The notes below the pieces were generated by a model that saw nothing but the letters and a program-made list of their open reading frames with translations, was not told the origin of the DNA and did not search any database. Shown here one piece after another: positions 51,617 through 60,027 of a stretch of 64,000 nucleotides of DNA (position 1 is its first letter; the number at the start of each line of letters is the position of its first letter). Both the position numbers and the translations under genes were made by a program. The stretch is from Verrucomicrobiota bacterium (GTDB lineage Bacteria > Verrucomicrobiota > Verrucomicrobiia > Limisphaerales > SXTU01), in NCBI GenBank assembly GCA_016871445.1, contig VHDH01000001.1, forward strand, positions 20,229 to 84,228, read 5' to 3'.

Positions 51617-52186
51617 ATGCGATTTGGTTTATTACTCCTGCTTCCCCTGCTACTAGCCGCCTGCCGCACTACGCCTGTGGTGCTCGACACCGCCCAACCG
51701 TTCCACGATGCACTTGCAACGCGCACGAATGTCCTTGGGCTCACTAAGGGCAGTGAGGCCGAACGCATGGCCATCGAAAGGATGAAGAAATTCTTCAGTG
51801 CGATGACCGAAGAATCCGTGCGGGAGCAAACGCGGCAGGTCTATGCCCCAGAGGCCTATCTCAATGACACCCTCAAGTCGCTCAGCGGTGCGGCGGCCAT
51901 CGAGGATTATTTCATTGCCACCGTGCGCAACGCAGAAAGCGTAACCGCGCGGTTCGAGGATGTGGCGGAGTCCGGCGGCAACTACTATTTCCGCTGGGTG
52001 ATGGACACCCGGCTCAAAAAGCTCCGGCCTGGCCAAACCATCCGCACCATCGGCGTCACGTTGGTGCGTTTCGATGCTCAAGGGCGCATCCTGCTCCATC
52101 AAGATTTCTGGGATAGCACGGCGGGCGTTTTTGAGCACGTACCCGGCGTGGGAACAGCCATTCGCGGCATCAAGGCGAAGTTTTGA
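51617..52186 (+). CDS. SnoaL/NTF2-like lipoprotein
   Basis: 189 residues with a clear lipoprotein signal (RFGLLLLLPLLLAAC, lipobox LAAC). The mature part has a helix around SEAERMAIERMKKFFSAM followed by TLKSLSGAAAIEDYFIATV and a beta sheet (YYFRWVMDTRLKK, RTIGVTLVRFDAQGRILLHQ, DFWDSTAGVFEHVPG), the layout of an NTF2/SnoaL cone fold. Such domains often bind small hydrophobic ligands or act as isomerases; none is indicated here. Its stop overlaps the bioD start by one base (TGATG), so the two are co-translated. Confidence 0.78.
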   Translation: MRFGLLLLLPLLLAACRTTPVVLDTAQPFHDALATRTNVLGLTKGSEAERMAIERMKKFFSAMTEESVREQTRQVYAPEAYLNDTLKSLSGAAAIEDYFIATVRNAESVTARFEDVAESGGNYYFRWVMDTRLKKLRPGQTIRTIGVTLVRFDAQGRILLHQDFWDSTAGVFEHVPGVGTAIRGIKAKF

Positions 52187-52875
52187 TGAAGGCTATGGGT
52201 CAGCGGCGCATGGTGTTCGTAACCGGCAACGACACTGGCGTGGGTAAAACCGTGCTTGCGGCGGCCCTCACGCGGCGGCTGCGCGCGCATGGTGTGGATG
52301 CGGTCGCGCTGAAGCCGCTTTGCTCTGGCGGCCGCAATGATGCGCGCGCCCTACAAACAGCCGCTGACCACGCTCTCACGTTGGACGAGGTGAACCCTTG
52401 GCATTTCCGTGCGGCACTCGCACCCAAGCTGGCGGCGCGCTTGGAAAAGCGCCGCATCTCGCGACGCGAAGTTGCGGCGCACGTGCGCATGATCGCTCGG
52501 CGTTTTCAAATTACCTTAGTCGAGGGAGCGGGTGGATTGCTGAGCCCTCTGACCGAGGACGGCGACAACCGAGACTTGCTCGCCGCGTTACGACCGGAAG
52601 CCGTGATTATCGTGGTGCCCAACCGACTCGGCGCGGTGAATCAAGCTCGGCTCGTGCTTGCCGCGTTGCCAAAGATTGCGAGGCGGCGCTCGGTCGTCGT
52701 GCTCGTTGAACAGCGTAAACCGGACGCAGCCTCCCGCACCAACGCGGCGTTACTGGCGGAGTTCGCGGCGGGGATTTCCATGGTGCACCTACCGTGGCTT
52801 GCGTCCGGCCGCCTCACTTTCCGCGCCGCCGCCGCGCTGGACGCGCTCGCAGCATTCACGATGGCGGACAGTTAA
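52186..52875 (+). CDS. bioD: Dethiobiotin synthetase
   Basis: ATP-dependent closure of the ureido ring to make dethiobiotin. ATG at 52186 overlaps the previous stop (TGATG). In 229 residues it has the P-loop VTGNDTGVGKTVLAAALTRR, AVALKPLCSGGRNDARAL with the lysine contacting the carbamate, the substrate segment NPWHFRAALAPKLAAR, and the second loop LVEGAGGLLSPL with VPNRLGAVNQARL. All are standard. No bioA, bioB or bioF is in the window, so biotin genes are scattered or upstream steps lie elsewhere. Confidence 0.92.
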   Translation: MKAMGQRRMVFVTGNDTGVGKTVLAAALTRRLRAHGVDAVALKPLCSGGRNDARALQTAADHALTLDEVNPWHFRAALAPKLAARLEKRRISRREVAAHVRMIARRFQITLVEGAGGLLSPLTEDGDNRDLLAALRPEAVIIVVPNRLGAVNQARLVLAALPKIARRRSVVVLVEQRKPDAASRTNAALLAEFAAGISMVHLPWLASGRLTFRAAAALDALAAFTMADS

Positions 52876-53048
52876 AACCATGCCTTGCCGACGTTGCGCG
52901 TTCCCCTTGCGCCGTGCTCTTCCTGCTCGCCGTCTAACCCTCGTTGGCACGAAGGTATTCGGCAAAAGCCAGCGGCCTAAACTGTGCATTTGCCAAAGCC
53001 CGAGCTTCCGCTGACATTTCGCGGTGCTTTCAAAAAGCGTTTAAATTC

Positions 53049-54101
53049 ATGCTGACCCAAGAAGCCATTCTCGACTCGCTCAAGGCCGTAAAATATCCCG
53101 GCTACTCGCGCGACATCGTCTCGTTCGGACTCGTGAAACACGTTGCTGTCAACAGCGGCGCGGTCAACGTCCGGCTCGAACTCACCTCGCCCAACCCCGA
53201 CGCCGCCAAGATCATCAAGGCCGAGTGCGAAAACGTGATTCGCGGCCAGCCCGGCGTCACGCACGTCTTCGTCGAGGTCAAGCAACCTGCCGGCCCCGCA
53301 CCCGGAGCCACGCCCGCCGGTGGCAACGCCTTCGCGAACCAGAACAAAATTCCCGGCCTCAAACGCATCGTTGCCATTGCCAGTGGCAAGGGCGGGGTGG
53401 GCAAGTCCACCTGTTCCGTCAACCTTGCCTGCGCGCTCAACCACCTCGGCGCGCGGGTTGGCCTGCTCGATTGCGACATTTATGGCCCCAGCATTCCGCT
53501 CATGATGGGCATCCAGCAACGCCCCGTGGTGAGCGAAGACGAGAAACTCATCCCGCCCAGCAACCATGGGGTCAAACTCATGAGCATGGGCTTCCTTGTC
53601 ACCGACGATCAGCCGGTCATTTGGCGCGGCCCGATGATCCAGAAGACCGTCCAACAGTTCGTCTCGCAGGTCGAGTGGGGTCAACTCGACTACCTCCTTG
53701 TAGACCTTCCGCCTGGCACCGGCGACGCCCAACTTTCACTTTGTCAAACTGTGCCCCTTGACGGCGGCGTCATCGTTACCACGCCGCAGGAAGCCTCGCT
53801 TGGGGTCGTGCGCAAGGGCATCGCAATGTTCGAAAAGGTCAATGTCCCGTTGCTTGGCATCGTTGAGAACATGAGTTACTTCATCGCCCCCGGTGGCCAG
53901 CGCGTAGAAATTTTTGGACACGGTGGCGGCCGCGCGGAAGCTGAGCGGCAGGAGATCCCCTTCCTCGGCGAAATCCCTCTCTACGTAGAAATCCGCGAAG
54001 GTGGCGACAAAGGCATTCCTGTGGTCGTCTCCCACCCGGCGGACCCGCAGGGGAAGGCGTTCCTCCAAATCGCCGAAGTGCTGCGGCGGAAGCTGGGATA
54101 A
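53049..54101 (+). CDS. Mrp/ApbC-type P-loop ATPase without the CxxC motif
   Basis: 350-residue Mrp/NBP35 family ATPase, iron-sulfur cluster carrier group. An N-terminal MIP18/DUF59 domain (about 1-85, LTQEAILDSLKAVKYPGYSR) leads by a Pro/Ala linker to the ATPase. This has the deviant Walker A SGKGGVGKSTCSVNLA, then GLLDCDIYGPSIPLMMG, DYLLVDLPPGTGDAQLSL and TTPQEASLGVVRKG. Where many homologues have NMSYF-CxxC, this reads NMSYFIAPGGQRVEIFGHGG, so the cluster-binding cysteines are absent; some alphaproteobacterial Mrp proteins share this form. The frame is open to 52944, but ATG at 53049 matches the family N-terminus. Confidence 0.9.
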   Translation: MLTQEAILDSLKAVKYPGYSRDIVSFGLVKHVAVNSGAVNVRLELTSPNPDAAKIIKAECENVIRGQPGVTHVFVEVKQPAGPAPGATPAGGNAFANQNKIPGLKRIVAIASGKGGVGKSTCSVNLACALNHLGARVGLLDCDIYGPSIPLMMGIQQRPVVSEDEKLIPPSNHGVKLMSMGFLVTDDQPVIWRGPMIQKTVQQFVSQVEWGQLDYLLVDLPPGTGDAQLSLCQTVPLDGGVIVTTPQEASLGVVRKGIAMFEKVNVPLLGIVENMSYFIAPGGQRVEIFGHGGGRAEAERQEIPFLGEIPLYVEIREGGDKGIPVVVSHPADPQGKAFLQIAEVLRRKLG

Positions 54102-54141
54102 GGCACTCTCTCGTCGCTAAACTCAAAAAATCAGATCAGAT

Positions 54142-54156
54142 CGTGCCAATGGCACG
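54142..54156. other. Small perfect hairpin between mrp and moxR
   Basis: CGTGCC-AAT-GGCACG forms a 6-bp stem with a three-base loop in the 140-base gap after the Mrp gene. No T-run follows on either strand, so it is not a standard terminator. It may be an operator for the MoxR gene, or chance. Confidence 0.25.
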
Positions 54157-54241
54157 GTTGGTATCAGAAAAAATCTAGGTCACCCACACTGCGCGCCCGG
54201 TGATGGCTCGCCGACACCCGAATGAAAAGGGATTCCCTCCC

Positions 54242-55525
54242 ATGCGGTTTTTCGGCATGCTGATAGCACAATCACCGATGGACATCACCTTCCAGTGCCC
54301 GCTTTGCGAGGAGGAGTTCCGCGTCGGCAGTGCGCTCGCAGGCACAGAGTTTCAGTGCCCGACCTGCTTAAAGATTTCCCTGCTGCCATTCCCGTCGGAG
54401 CCGGAGGATGCGCTAGTTGCCCCGCCACCGACCGTTCCCAGCCGGTCCATCGTGCCCACCGGCGACCTGCCCGCTCCGGCCCCTTTACCCAAGGCCTCCA
54501 CCCGGCCGGCCGCCTCGAATGCCGATGACGCCCGCCTCGCGCAACGGCTGACCGATGCTTACGCGCGCGTCGCGGAGGAGGTGGCCAAGCTCATCGTCGG
54601 GCAAGACGAAGTGATCGAACAGCTTCTTATCGCGATCTTTGCCCGCAGCCATTGCCTGCTAGAAGGCGTACCCGGCCTTGCGAAGACCTACATGGTTAAA
54701 ACCCTGGCTGACGCGCTGCAACTTTCCTTTCGCCGGGTGCAATTCACGCCGGACTTGATGCCCGCTGACATTACCGGCACAGACGTGATTCAGGAGGATC
54801 CTACTACCGGCCGCCGCAATCTCACTTTCCTCAAAGGCCCACTTTTTGCGCAGATGATCCTCGCTGACGAGATCAACCGCTCACCGCCCAAGACGCAGGC
54901 TGCGTTGCTGGAGGCAATGCAAGAGCACAGCGTCACCGTCGGTGGGCGAACCTACAAGTTGGAACAGCCCTTCTTCGTACTCGCCACGCAAAACCCCGTC
55001 GAGCAAGAGGGAACGTATCCGCTGCCCGAGGCGCAGAAAGACCGTTTCATGTTCCACGTGCGCGTAGATTACCCGACCCGCGAACAGGAGCGCGAAATCA
55101 TCAAGCGCACCACCAGCACTTTCAGCGCGGATGTGGATCCAGTCGTCACCGGCGAGGAAGTCATGGCCATTCAGCGCACTGTCCGCAAGGTGCCCGTGCC
55201 TGACCACGTCACCGACTTTGTGCTCGATCTCGTGCGCCGCACGCGGCCCACGGACGCGGAAGCCCCCGCCTTTACCAAACAGCTCATCGCTTGGGGTCCC
55301 GGCCCCCGTGCGTGTCAGCAGCTCGTGGTGGGTGGCAAGGTGCGCGCTGTGTTACGTGGGCGCTTCCATGTGACCATGGAAGACATCGAGGCGCTTGCGT
55401 ATCCCGTGTTACGCCACCGGATCGTGCCCACGTTTAACGCCGAGGCCGAGGGCGTGAAGGTAGATGATTTGATCCGCCGCGCGTTGGAAGAAACTCCCCG
55501 GCACGAGCCGAAGAAGGTGATTTGA
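54242..55525 (+). CDS. MoxR-family AAA+ ATPase with N-terminal zinc ribbon
   Basis: 427 residues from ATG 54242 (AAGGGA lies just upstream; ATG 54278 is also possible, and the frame is open to 54200). The first domain is a short zinc ribbon, [10 protein letters not shown] then [10 protein letters not shown], of the type found on many planctomycete and verrucomicrobial proteins. A Pro/Ala/Ser linker of about 60 residues follows. The MoxR AAA+ core has [19 protein letters not shown], Walker [26 protein letters not shown], Walker [21 protein letters not shown] and the sensor [20 protein letters not shown]. MoxR ATPases are chaperones maturing metalloprotein or VWA-domain complexes, yet no DUF58/VWA partner is adjacent here. 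Confidence 0.9.
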   Translation: MRFFGMLIAQSPMDITFQCPLCEEEFRVGSALAGTEFQCPTCLKISLLPFPSEPEDALVAPPPTVPSRSIVPTGDLPAPAPLPKASTRPAASNADDARLAQRLTDAYARVAEEVAKLIVGQDEVIEQLLIAIFARSHCLLEGVPGLAKTYMVKTLADALQLSFRRVQFTPDLMPADITGTDVIQEDPTTGRRNLTFLKGPLFAQMILADEINRSPPKTQAALLEAMQEHSVTVGGRTYKLEQPFFVLATQNPVEQEGTYPLPEAQKDRFMFHVRVDYPTREQEREIIKRTTSTFSADVDPVVTGEEVMAIQRTVRKVPVPDHVTDFVLDLVRRTRPTDAEAPAFTKQLIAWGPGPRACQQLVVGGKVRAVLRGRFHVTMEDIEALAYPVLRHRIVPTFNAEAEGVKVDDLIRRALEETPRHEPKKVI

Positions 55526-55549
55526 GCCTACAGCGTTGGACAGGACAGC

Positions 55550-56311
55550 TTACTTAGGAGCTCCGCCCCCGAGGAGCTTCATCATCGCTTCACGCATCAT
55601 CTCGCGGCTGTCGGCGTATTTGCGCAGGTCTCGGGGTACTTCGAAGGCAGTGTTAGGGGGCGCGCCGAACCGCACATTCGAGAAGAACAAGGTGACTTGT
55701 GTGCCTCTCTCTTTCGTTTCAATGGCAACGGGAAAGTTACGCAGATCCGTAGCGTTCCAGGTAGTCGCCTCTTGCGTTTTGCCTTGCGCGTCAGTGACGA
55801 CAACGCGGTTCTTCACACACGGGTGACCGCCTAAGTTTTCCTCACCAATGCGCATAATTTCAAGTTTGAGCGCCTTCGCGGCCTCGCCGCTTTGTTCCTC
55901 GCTGAGGGGCATCTCTGAGTAGGCTTGCATGCCGGGATAGACATAGTAGGTCAGTTTCCTATCCGGCCTAGTGAGGATGACGAGCTGGCCCATGCCAGCG
56001 GCTTTGAGCGACTCCATCACGATGGGAGGCAGGCGACCAGCCTCGACTTTGGCGAGGTCGAGTTCCAAGCGCGACTGGCCGTCACTGAAGGCGAGCTTGC
56101 CGGGCAATAGGACTGCCTCGCCGCGCTCGCCCTTTGTGCCGATATTCACGTCAGCGATAAAGGCTTTGTGTTCGCCTAGGAAGCGTAGCATCGCGCCGCT
56201 GGAGCCAATGCCGGGTGCACCCTCCAGCCCACGACCGGGCAATTGGGCCGGGGCGGTGACGGCGAAGGCCGCGAGACACGAGAGGATAAGCAAACGGGCA
56301 AGTAGTTTCAT
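55550..56311 (-). CDS. Secreted DUF4412-like protein of unknown function
   Basis: 253 residues. ATG at 56311 gives a signal peptide (KLLARLLILSCLAAFAVTAPAQ); the frame is open to 56353. The mature protein is beta-rich and resembles DUF4412/LolA-like proteins: KLAFSDGQSRLELDLAKVE, TRPDRKLTYYVYPGMQAYSE, and GHPCVKNRVVVTDAQGKTQE, then TLFFSNVRFGAPPNTAFEVP near the end. LolA-like folds bind lipids, but no ligand is supported here. The assignment is from pattern only. It is 53 bases downstream of trpS on the same strand and convergent with moxR. Confidence 0.7.
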   Translation of the reverse strand: MKLLARLLILSCLAAFAVTAPAQLPGRGLEGAPGIGSSGAMLRFLGEHKAFIADVNIGTKGERGEAVLLPGKLAFSDGQSRLELDLAKVEAGRLPPIVMESLKAAGMGQLVILTRPDRKLTYYVYPGMQAYSEMPLSEEQSGEAAKALKLEIMRIGEENLGGHPCVKNRVVVTDAQGKTQEATTWNATDLRNFPVAIETKERGTQVTLFFSNVRFGAPPNTAFEVPRDLRKYADSREMMREAMMKLLGGGAPK

Positions 56312-56363
56312 TTGTAGGAGCAGAGGATGACCTACAGGCAAAGTTGTCAACAACTTTGGGAAG

Positions 56364-57344
56364 TCATTTTAGTCCGCTCGCACGTTTGGCACGATCCAGA
56401 ACCTTTGTGGCGACCGCGCGAGCTTGTTCGGCTCCTGTGCTAAGAAGCTGGCTAACGTGGTCGAGGTTCGCGGCGAGTTCGGTGCGCCGGGTACGAGCGG
56501 CAGCGAAGTGCTGCCAATAGTGCTCAAAGAGGGCTTTCTTAAGATCCCCGTAACCCAGACCGCCCGCACGTAGGCGGTGCTCGAAGTCAGCTGCCACGTT
56601 GGCAGGCGCGACGAGTTTGAGGAGTTGGACGGCGAGATTCTTGTCGGCGTCGGGCTTGGGCTCGGCGGGTGGGCGCGAATCCATGACAATGCCCATGATT
56701 TTCTTCCTCGTGGCTTTCTCTTCGCCAAATATCTCGATGGTGTTGCTGTAGCTTTTGCTCATCTTCTGCCCGTCGAGGCCGGGCACAGCCGCGCCTTCCT
56801 CGCGGATGCGCGGCTCGGGGATGACGAAGGTCTGGCCGTATTGTTGGTTGAATTTGCCAGCTATGTCGCGCGTGACCTCGAGATGCTGTTTCTGATCCTT
56901 ACCGACTGGTACGACGTTGGAATCAAACGCGAGAATATCGGCGGCCATGAGCACGGGATAGGCAAAGAGCCCGTGGTTCACCGAGCCGATCTCGCCCTCC
57001 CCGAGCTTGGCAGCCTTGTCCTTAAAGCTGTGACAGCGTTCGAGTAGGCCCATCGGAGTAACGGTGGAGAGAAGCCACGCCAACTCAGCGACTTCTGGCA
57101 CATCCGATTGCACCCAGAAGACGCATTTGGCTGGGTTTAGGCCGCAGGCTAGGAAGTCCAGTGCCACGTCGAGTGTGTATTGGCGACGAAGTTGCGCGTC
57201 GGTGAGCGAGGTCATCGAGTGATAATTTGCGATGAAGTAAAACGCCTCACCCTCTTGCTGCAGCTCGATGGCCGGACGCATGGCGCCAAAGTAGTTACCC
57301 AAGTGCAACGCGCCAGAAGGCTGGATGCCCGTCAAGATTCGCAT
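56364..57344 (-). CDS. trpS: Tryptophanyl-tRNA synthetase
   Basis: Class I synthetase for tRNA-Trp. The 326-residue product opens with RILTGIQPSGALHLGNYFGA, where HLGN is the HIGH motif. It contains FIANYHSMTSL, LDFLACGLNPAKCVFWVQSD, VPVGKDQKQHLEVTRDIAGK and the KMSKS loop as KMSKSYSNTIEIF. Length and order are standard. It is divergent from priA, separated by 161 bases that hold no other feature I can support. Confidence 0.97.
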   Translation of the reverse strand: MRILTGIQPSGALHLGNYFGAMRPAIELQQEGEAFYFIANYHSMTSLTDAQLRRQYTLDVALDFLACGLNPAKCVFWVQSDVPEVAELAWLLSTVTPMGLLERCHSFKDKAAKLGEGEIGSVNHGLFAYPVLMAADILAFDSNVVPVGKDQKQHLEVTRDIAGKFNQQYGQTFVIPEPRIREEGAAVPGLDGQKMSKSYSNTIEIFGEEKATRKKIMGIVMDSRPPAEPKPDADKNLAVQLLKLVAPANVAADFEHRLRAGGLGYGDLKKALFEHYWQHFAAARTRRTELAANLDHVSQLLSTGAEQARAVATKVLDRAKRASGLK

Positions 57345-57505
57345 GGGTTAATGTTAGCAAACCGCCTCGTTGGCTCAAAGCCCAAGGTTCGGCTGAAATC
57401 TTAACGCTTCGTGTCCCCGTGGCTCAGCGCCATAAGCGACGGCTCCCGCAAATGCTGCCCCCGCCTTGACTCGCGCCTCGCAACTCCCCGACTCTCAGCT
57501 TCGCG

Positions 57506-59914
57506 ATGGTTGCCCGTGTTACCCTCGAAATTGCCCTCCGCCGCGAGTTCGACTATGCCATCCCGGCTGAGTTGGCCGGGCAAGTCGAGATTGGCACGCG
57601 CGTGAAAGTGCCCTTTGGCCAACGGCAGGTCATGGGTTGTGTCACCGCGCTCGTCGAACACAGCCCGCATACAAACTTGCGACAGCTCACGTCGGTCGTC
57701 GGCCGGCAGTCGCTCATTACGCCCGGCGTGCTCCGGCTGGCGCGCTGGATCGCGGACTATTACTGCTGCGCGCCAGAGATCGCCCTAAAAAGCGTGCTGC
57801 CTGAAGCTGTGCGCCGCGAGCAGTCTGGCTGGCGCGAGCGGCTTGTTGTCCGCCTGCTGCCCGTCACGGGCAAGCTGCCCAAGCTCACCAAGCGCCAGCA
57901 GGATATCCTTAATCTGCTTGAAGAGCGACGGGAGCTTCCCTTGCAGGAACTTCTTGCCCTCGCCGAGACCACCGCCGACACCATCCGGCGACTCGAAGAC
58001 AAACACCTGGTCCTTATTGCCAATCAGATCGCCGAGCGTGACCCATATGCGAAAGAAGTCATCAGCCGGACCGAACCGTTGCCGCTGAATGCCGAGCAAG
58101 CAAGAGCGTTGGCTGCGCTTTGCAAGCGTATGGACGATAGTGGGGAGAGAGCGGAAGGACGGAAAAGTGAGAAGATTACCGAAAGCGCCGGGCCAGATTC
58201 TCACTCTGCCACTCCCGCGCCCACGACCTTTCTGCTGCACGGCGTCACCGGCTCAGGAAAAACGGAGGTCTATCTTCAGGCCATCGCTCACGCGCTTGGG
58301 CAAGGCCGCGGAGCGGTCGTGCTGGTGCCAGAGATTTCTCTCACCCCGCAAACCGTCGAGCGCTTTAAGGCCCGGTTCAGCCACGGGCCGTTGCAGACTC
58401 AGGTCGCCGTGCTGCACTCCCATTTAAGTGCGGGTGAACGGCACGACGAGTGGCACAAGATCCGCCAAGGCCGTGCGCGCATTGTCATCGGCGCGCGCTC
58501 AGCGCTCTTCGCCCCGGTGGACCCACTCGGGCTCATCATCGTGGACGAGGAGCACGAGCACTCCTACAAACAGGAGGAAGCTCCGCGTTATCATGCGCGC
58601 GATGTCGCCGTCTTGCGCGGGCAGATGGAGAACGCCATCGTCGTGCTTGGCTCGGCGACGCCCTCGATGGAGAGCTTTTATAATGTGCGGCGCGGTAAAT
58701 ACGCCCTGCTTGAGCTGCCCACGCGCGCGGACGACAAGAAAATGCCCATCGTACGCGTGGTGGACATGCGGCAGGCGGCGCGCTCAGAAAAGGGGACACC
58801 CATTTTCAGCAACGAGCTGAAGGAGGCCCTCACGAGGCGGCTGGAGCGCAAGGAGCAGACGATGCTTTTTCTTAACCGACGCGGTTACTCCAGCTCACTA
58901 CAATGTCCGCAGTGCGGTTTCGTGGCCGAATGTCCGAATTGCAGCGTCGCGCTCACCTATCATCGCCACGCACAGAGGATTTGCTGCCATATCTGTGGCC
59001 ATGCGGCGCCCGCGCCCGCCGTCTGCCCCGTGCCGAAATGTCATAATCCCGCCATCCGTTACGCCGGCCTCGGCACCGAGCGCGTTGAGGAAACGCTGAT
59101 AAAACTTTTCCCCCACGCGCGCATCGCGCGGATGGATTCTGACTTGATGAAACGCAAGGAGGACTACCGCCGCGTGCTGGGCGATTTCAAGGCCGGTAAA
59201 ACCGACATCCTCGTGGGCACACAGATGATCGCAAAAGGTCTGCACTTTGAAAATGTCACGCTGGTCGGCGTCATCCACGCAGACTTGAGCTTGCACATTC
59301 CTGACTTCCGTGCGGGCGAGCGCACTTTTCAACTTCTTACTCAGGTGGCCGGGCGCGCCGGGCGCGGCGACGTAGAGGGCGAAGTCTTTGTGCAAAGCTT
59401 CACCCCCTTTCATCCCGCCATCCAGTACGCCCGCCGCCACGACTATGCGGGTTTCTACGAGCAAGAAATCGAATTCCGCGAGCAACTCAACTATCCGCCG
59501 GCCAGTCGCCTGGCACTGCTCACTTTCAAAGGCCGGAATGAGGAAAAGGTTAAGCTGATGGCGGAGCATGTGACGCGAGAGTTAGAAGCGCTTGCCCGCG
59601 GATCAGCCAAGGCAGGGAAGCAAGTGGCGAAGCACAAGCGAGAGAGCGCGGACACGCTGGAACTTCTCCCGCTTTCCCACGCTCGCACTTTCTCGTCTGC
59701 TCCGGCTCCGGCTGGTCCGTTGCGTGGCTTGGTTCTCGCCGGGCCAGCCCCCGCTCCACTCCTGCGGGCCGAAACCTTCTACCGTTACCAGCTCATGCTG
59801 CGGACGCCCCAGATGCCAAGCGTGAGCAAGGTGCTAGCGACACTACTGGAACAGATCAAACTGCCCGAAGACGTGACGCTGACGGTAGACGTAGACCCGG
59901 TGAGTTTGATGTGA
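57506..59914 (+). CDS. priA: Primosomal replication restart helicase
   Basis: 3'-5' superfamily 2 helicase that reloads the replisome at stalled forks. The 802-residue product has the 3'-DNA-binding N-terminus (VTLEIALRREFDYAIPAELA), Walker A LLHGVTGSGKTEVY (about 246-259), the DEEH box IIVDEEHEHSYKQE, and LGSATPSMESFYNVRRGKY. Eight cysteines bind two zincs (CPQCGFVAECPNC, CCHICGH, CPVPKCHN), followed by GTERVEETL and GTQMIAKGLHFENV. It is longer than typical (730-750) because of hydrophilic inserts before the P-loop (about 210-243) and near the C-terminus (about 700-750, Ala/Lys/Ser rich). Motifs are intact, so these look like lineage insertions. Confidence 0.96.
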   Translation: MVARVTLEIALRREFDYAIPAELAGQVEIGTRVKVPFGQRQVMGCVTALVEHSPHTNLRQLTSVVGRQSLITPGVLRLARWIADYYCCAPEIALKSVLPEAVRREQSGWRERLVVRLLPVTGKLPKLTKRQQDILNLLEERRELPLQELLALAETTADTIRRLEDKHLVLIANQIAERDPYAKEVISRTEPLPLNAEQARALAALCKRMDDSGERAEGRKSEKITESAGPDSHSATPAPTTFLLHGVTGSGKTEVYLQAIAHALGQGRGAVVLVPEISLTPQTVERFKARFSHGPLQTQVAVLHSHLSAGERHDEWHKIRQGRARIVIGARSALFAPVDPLGLIIVDEEHEHSYKQEEAPRYHARDVAVLRGQMENAIVVLGSATPSMESFYNVRRGKYALLELPTRADDKKMPIVRVVDMRQAARSEKGTPIFSNELKEALTRRLERKEQTMLFLNRRGYSSSLQCPQCGFVAECPNCSVALTYHRHAQRICCHICGHAAPAPAVCPVPKCHNPAIRYAGLGTERVEETLIKLFPHARIARMDSDLMKRKEDYRRVLGDFKAGKTDILVGTQMIAKGLHFENVTLVGVIHADLSLHIPDFRAGERTFQLLTQVAGRAGRGDVEGEVFVQSFTPFHPAIQYARRHDYAGFYEQEIEFREQLNYPPASRLALLTFKGRNEEKVKLMAEHVTRELEALARGSAKAGKQVAKHKRESADTLELLPLSHARTFSSAPAPAGPLRGLVLAGPAPAPLLRAETFYRYQLMLRTPQMPSVSKVLATLLEQIKLPEDVTLTVDVDPVSLM

Positions 59915-60027
59915 TGCCACTGTCGCCCTGAAGGGCAGGCTTCAAAACCAAAAACAAAGTGCGCAGGCTGGAGGAAGCGAGCTCGTCAGCGATTTGCCGT
60001 TACGTTTGGTGCGCACCGCATCACGAC

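Noticed and set aside
59928..59944. Possible terminator after priA (GCCCT-GA-AGGGC)
   Set aside because: Stem is short with a two-base loop and no T-run in the correct direction on either strand.
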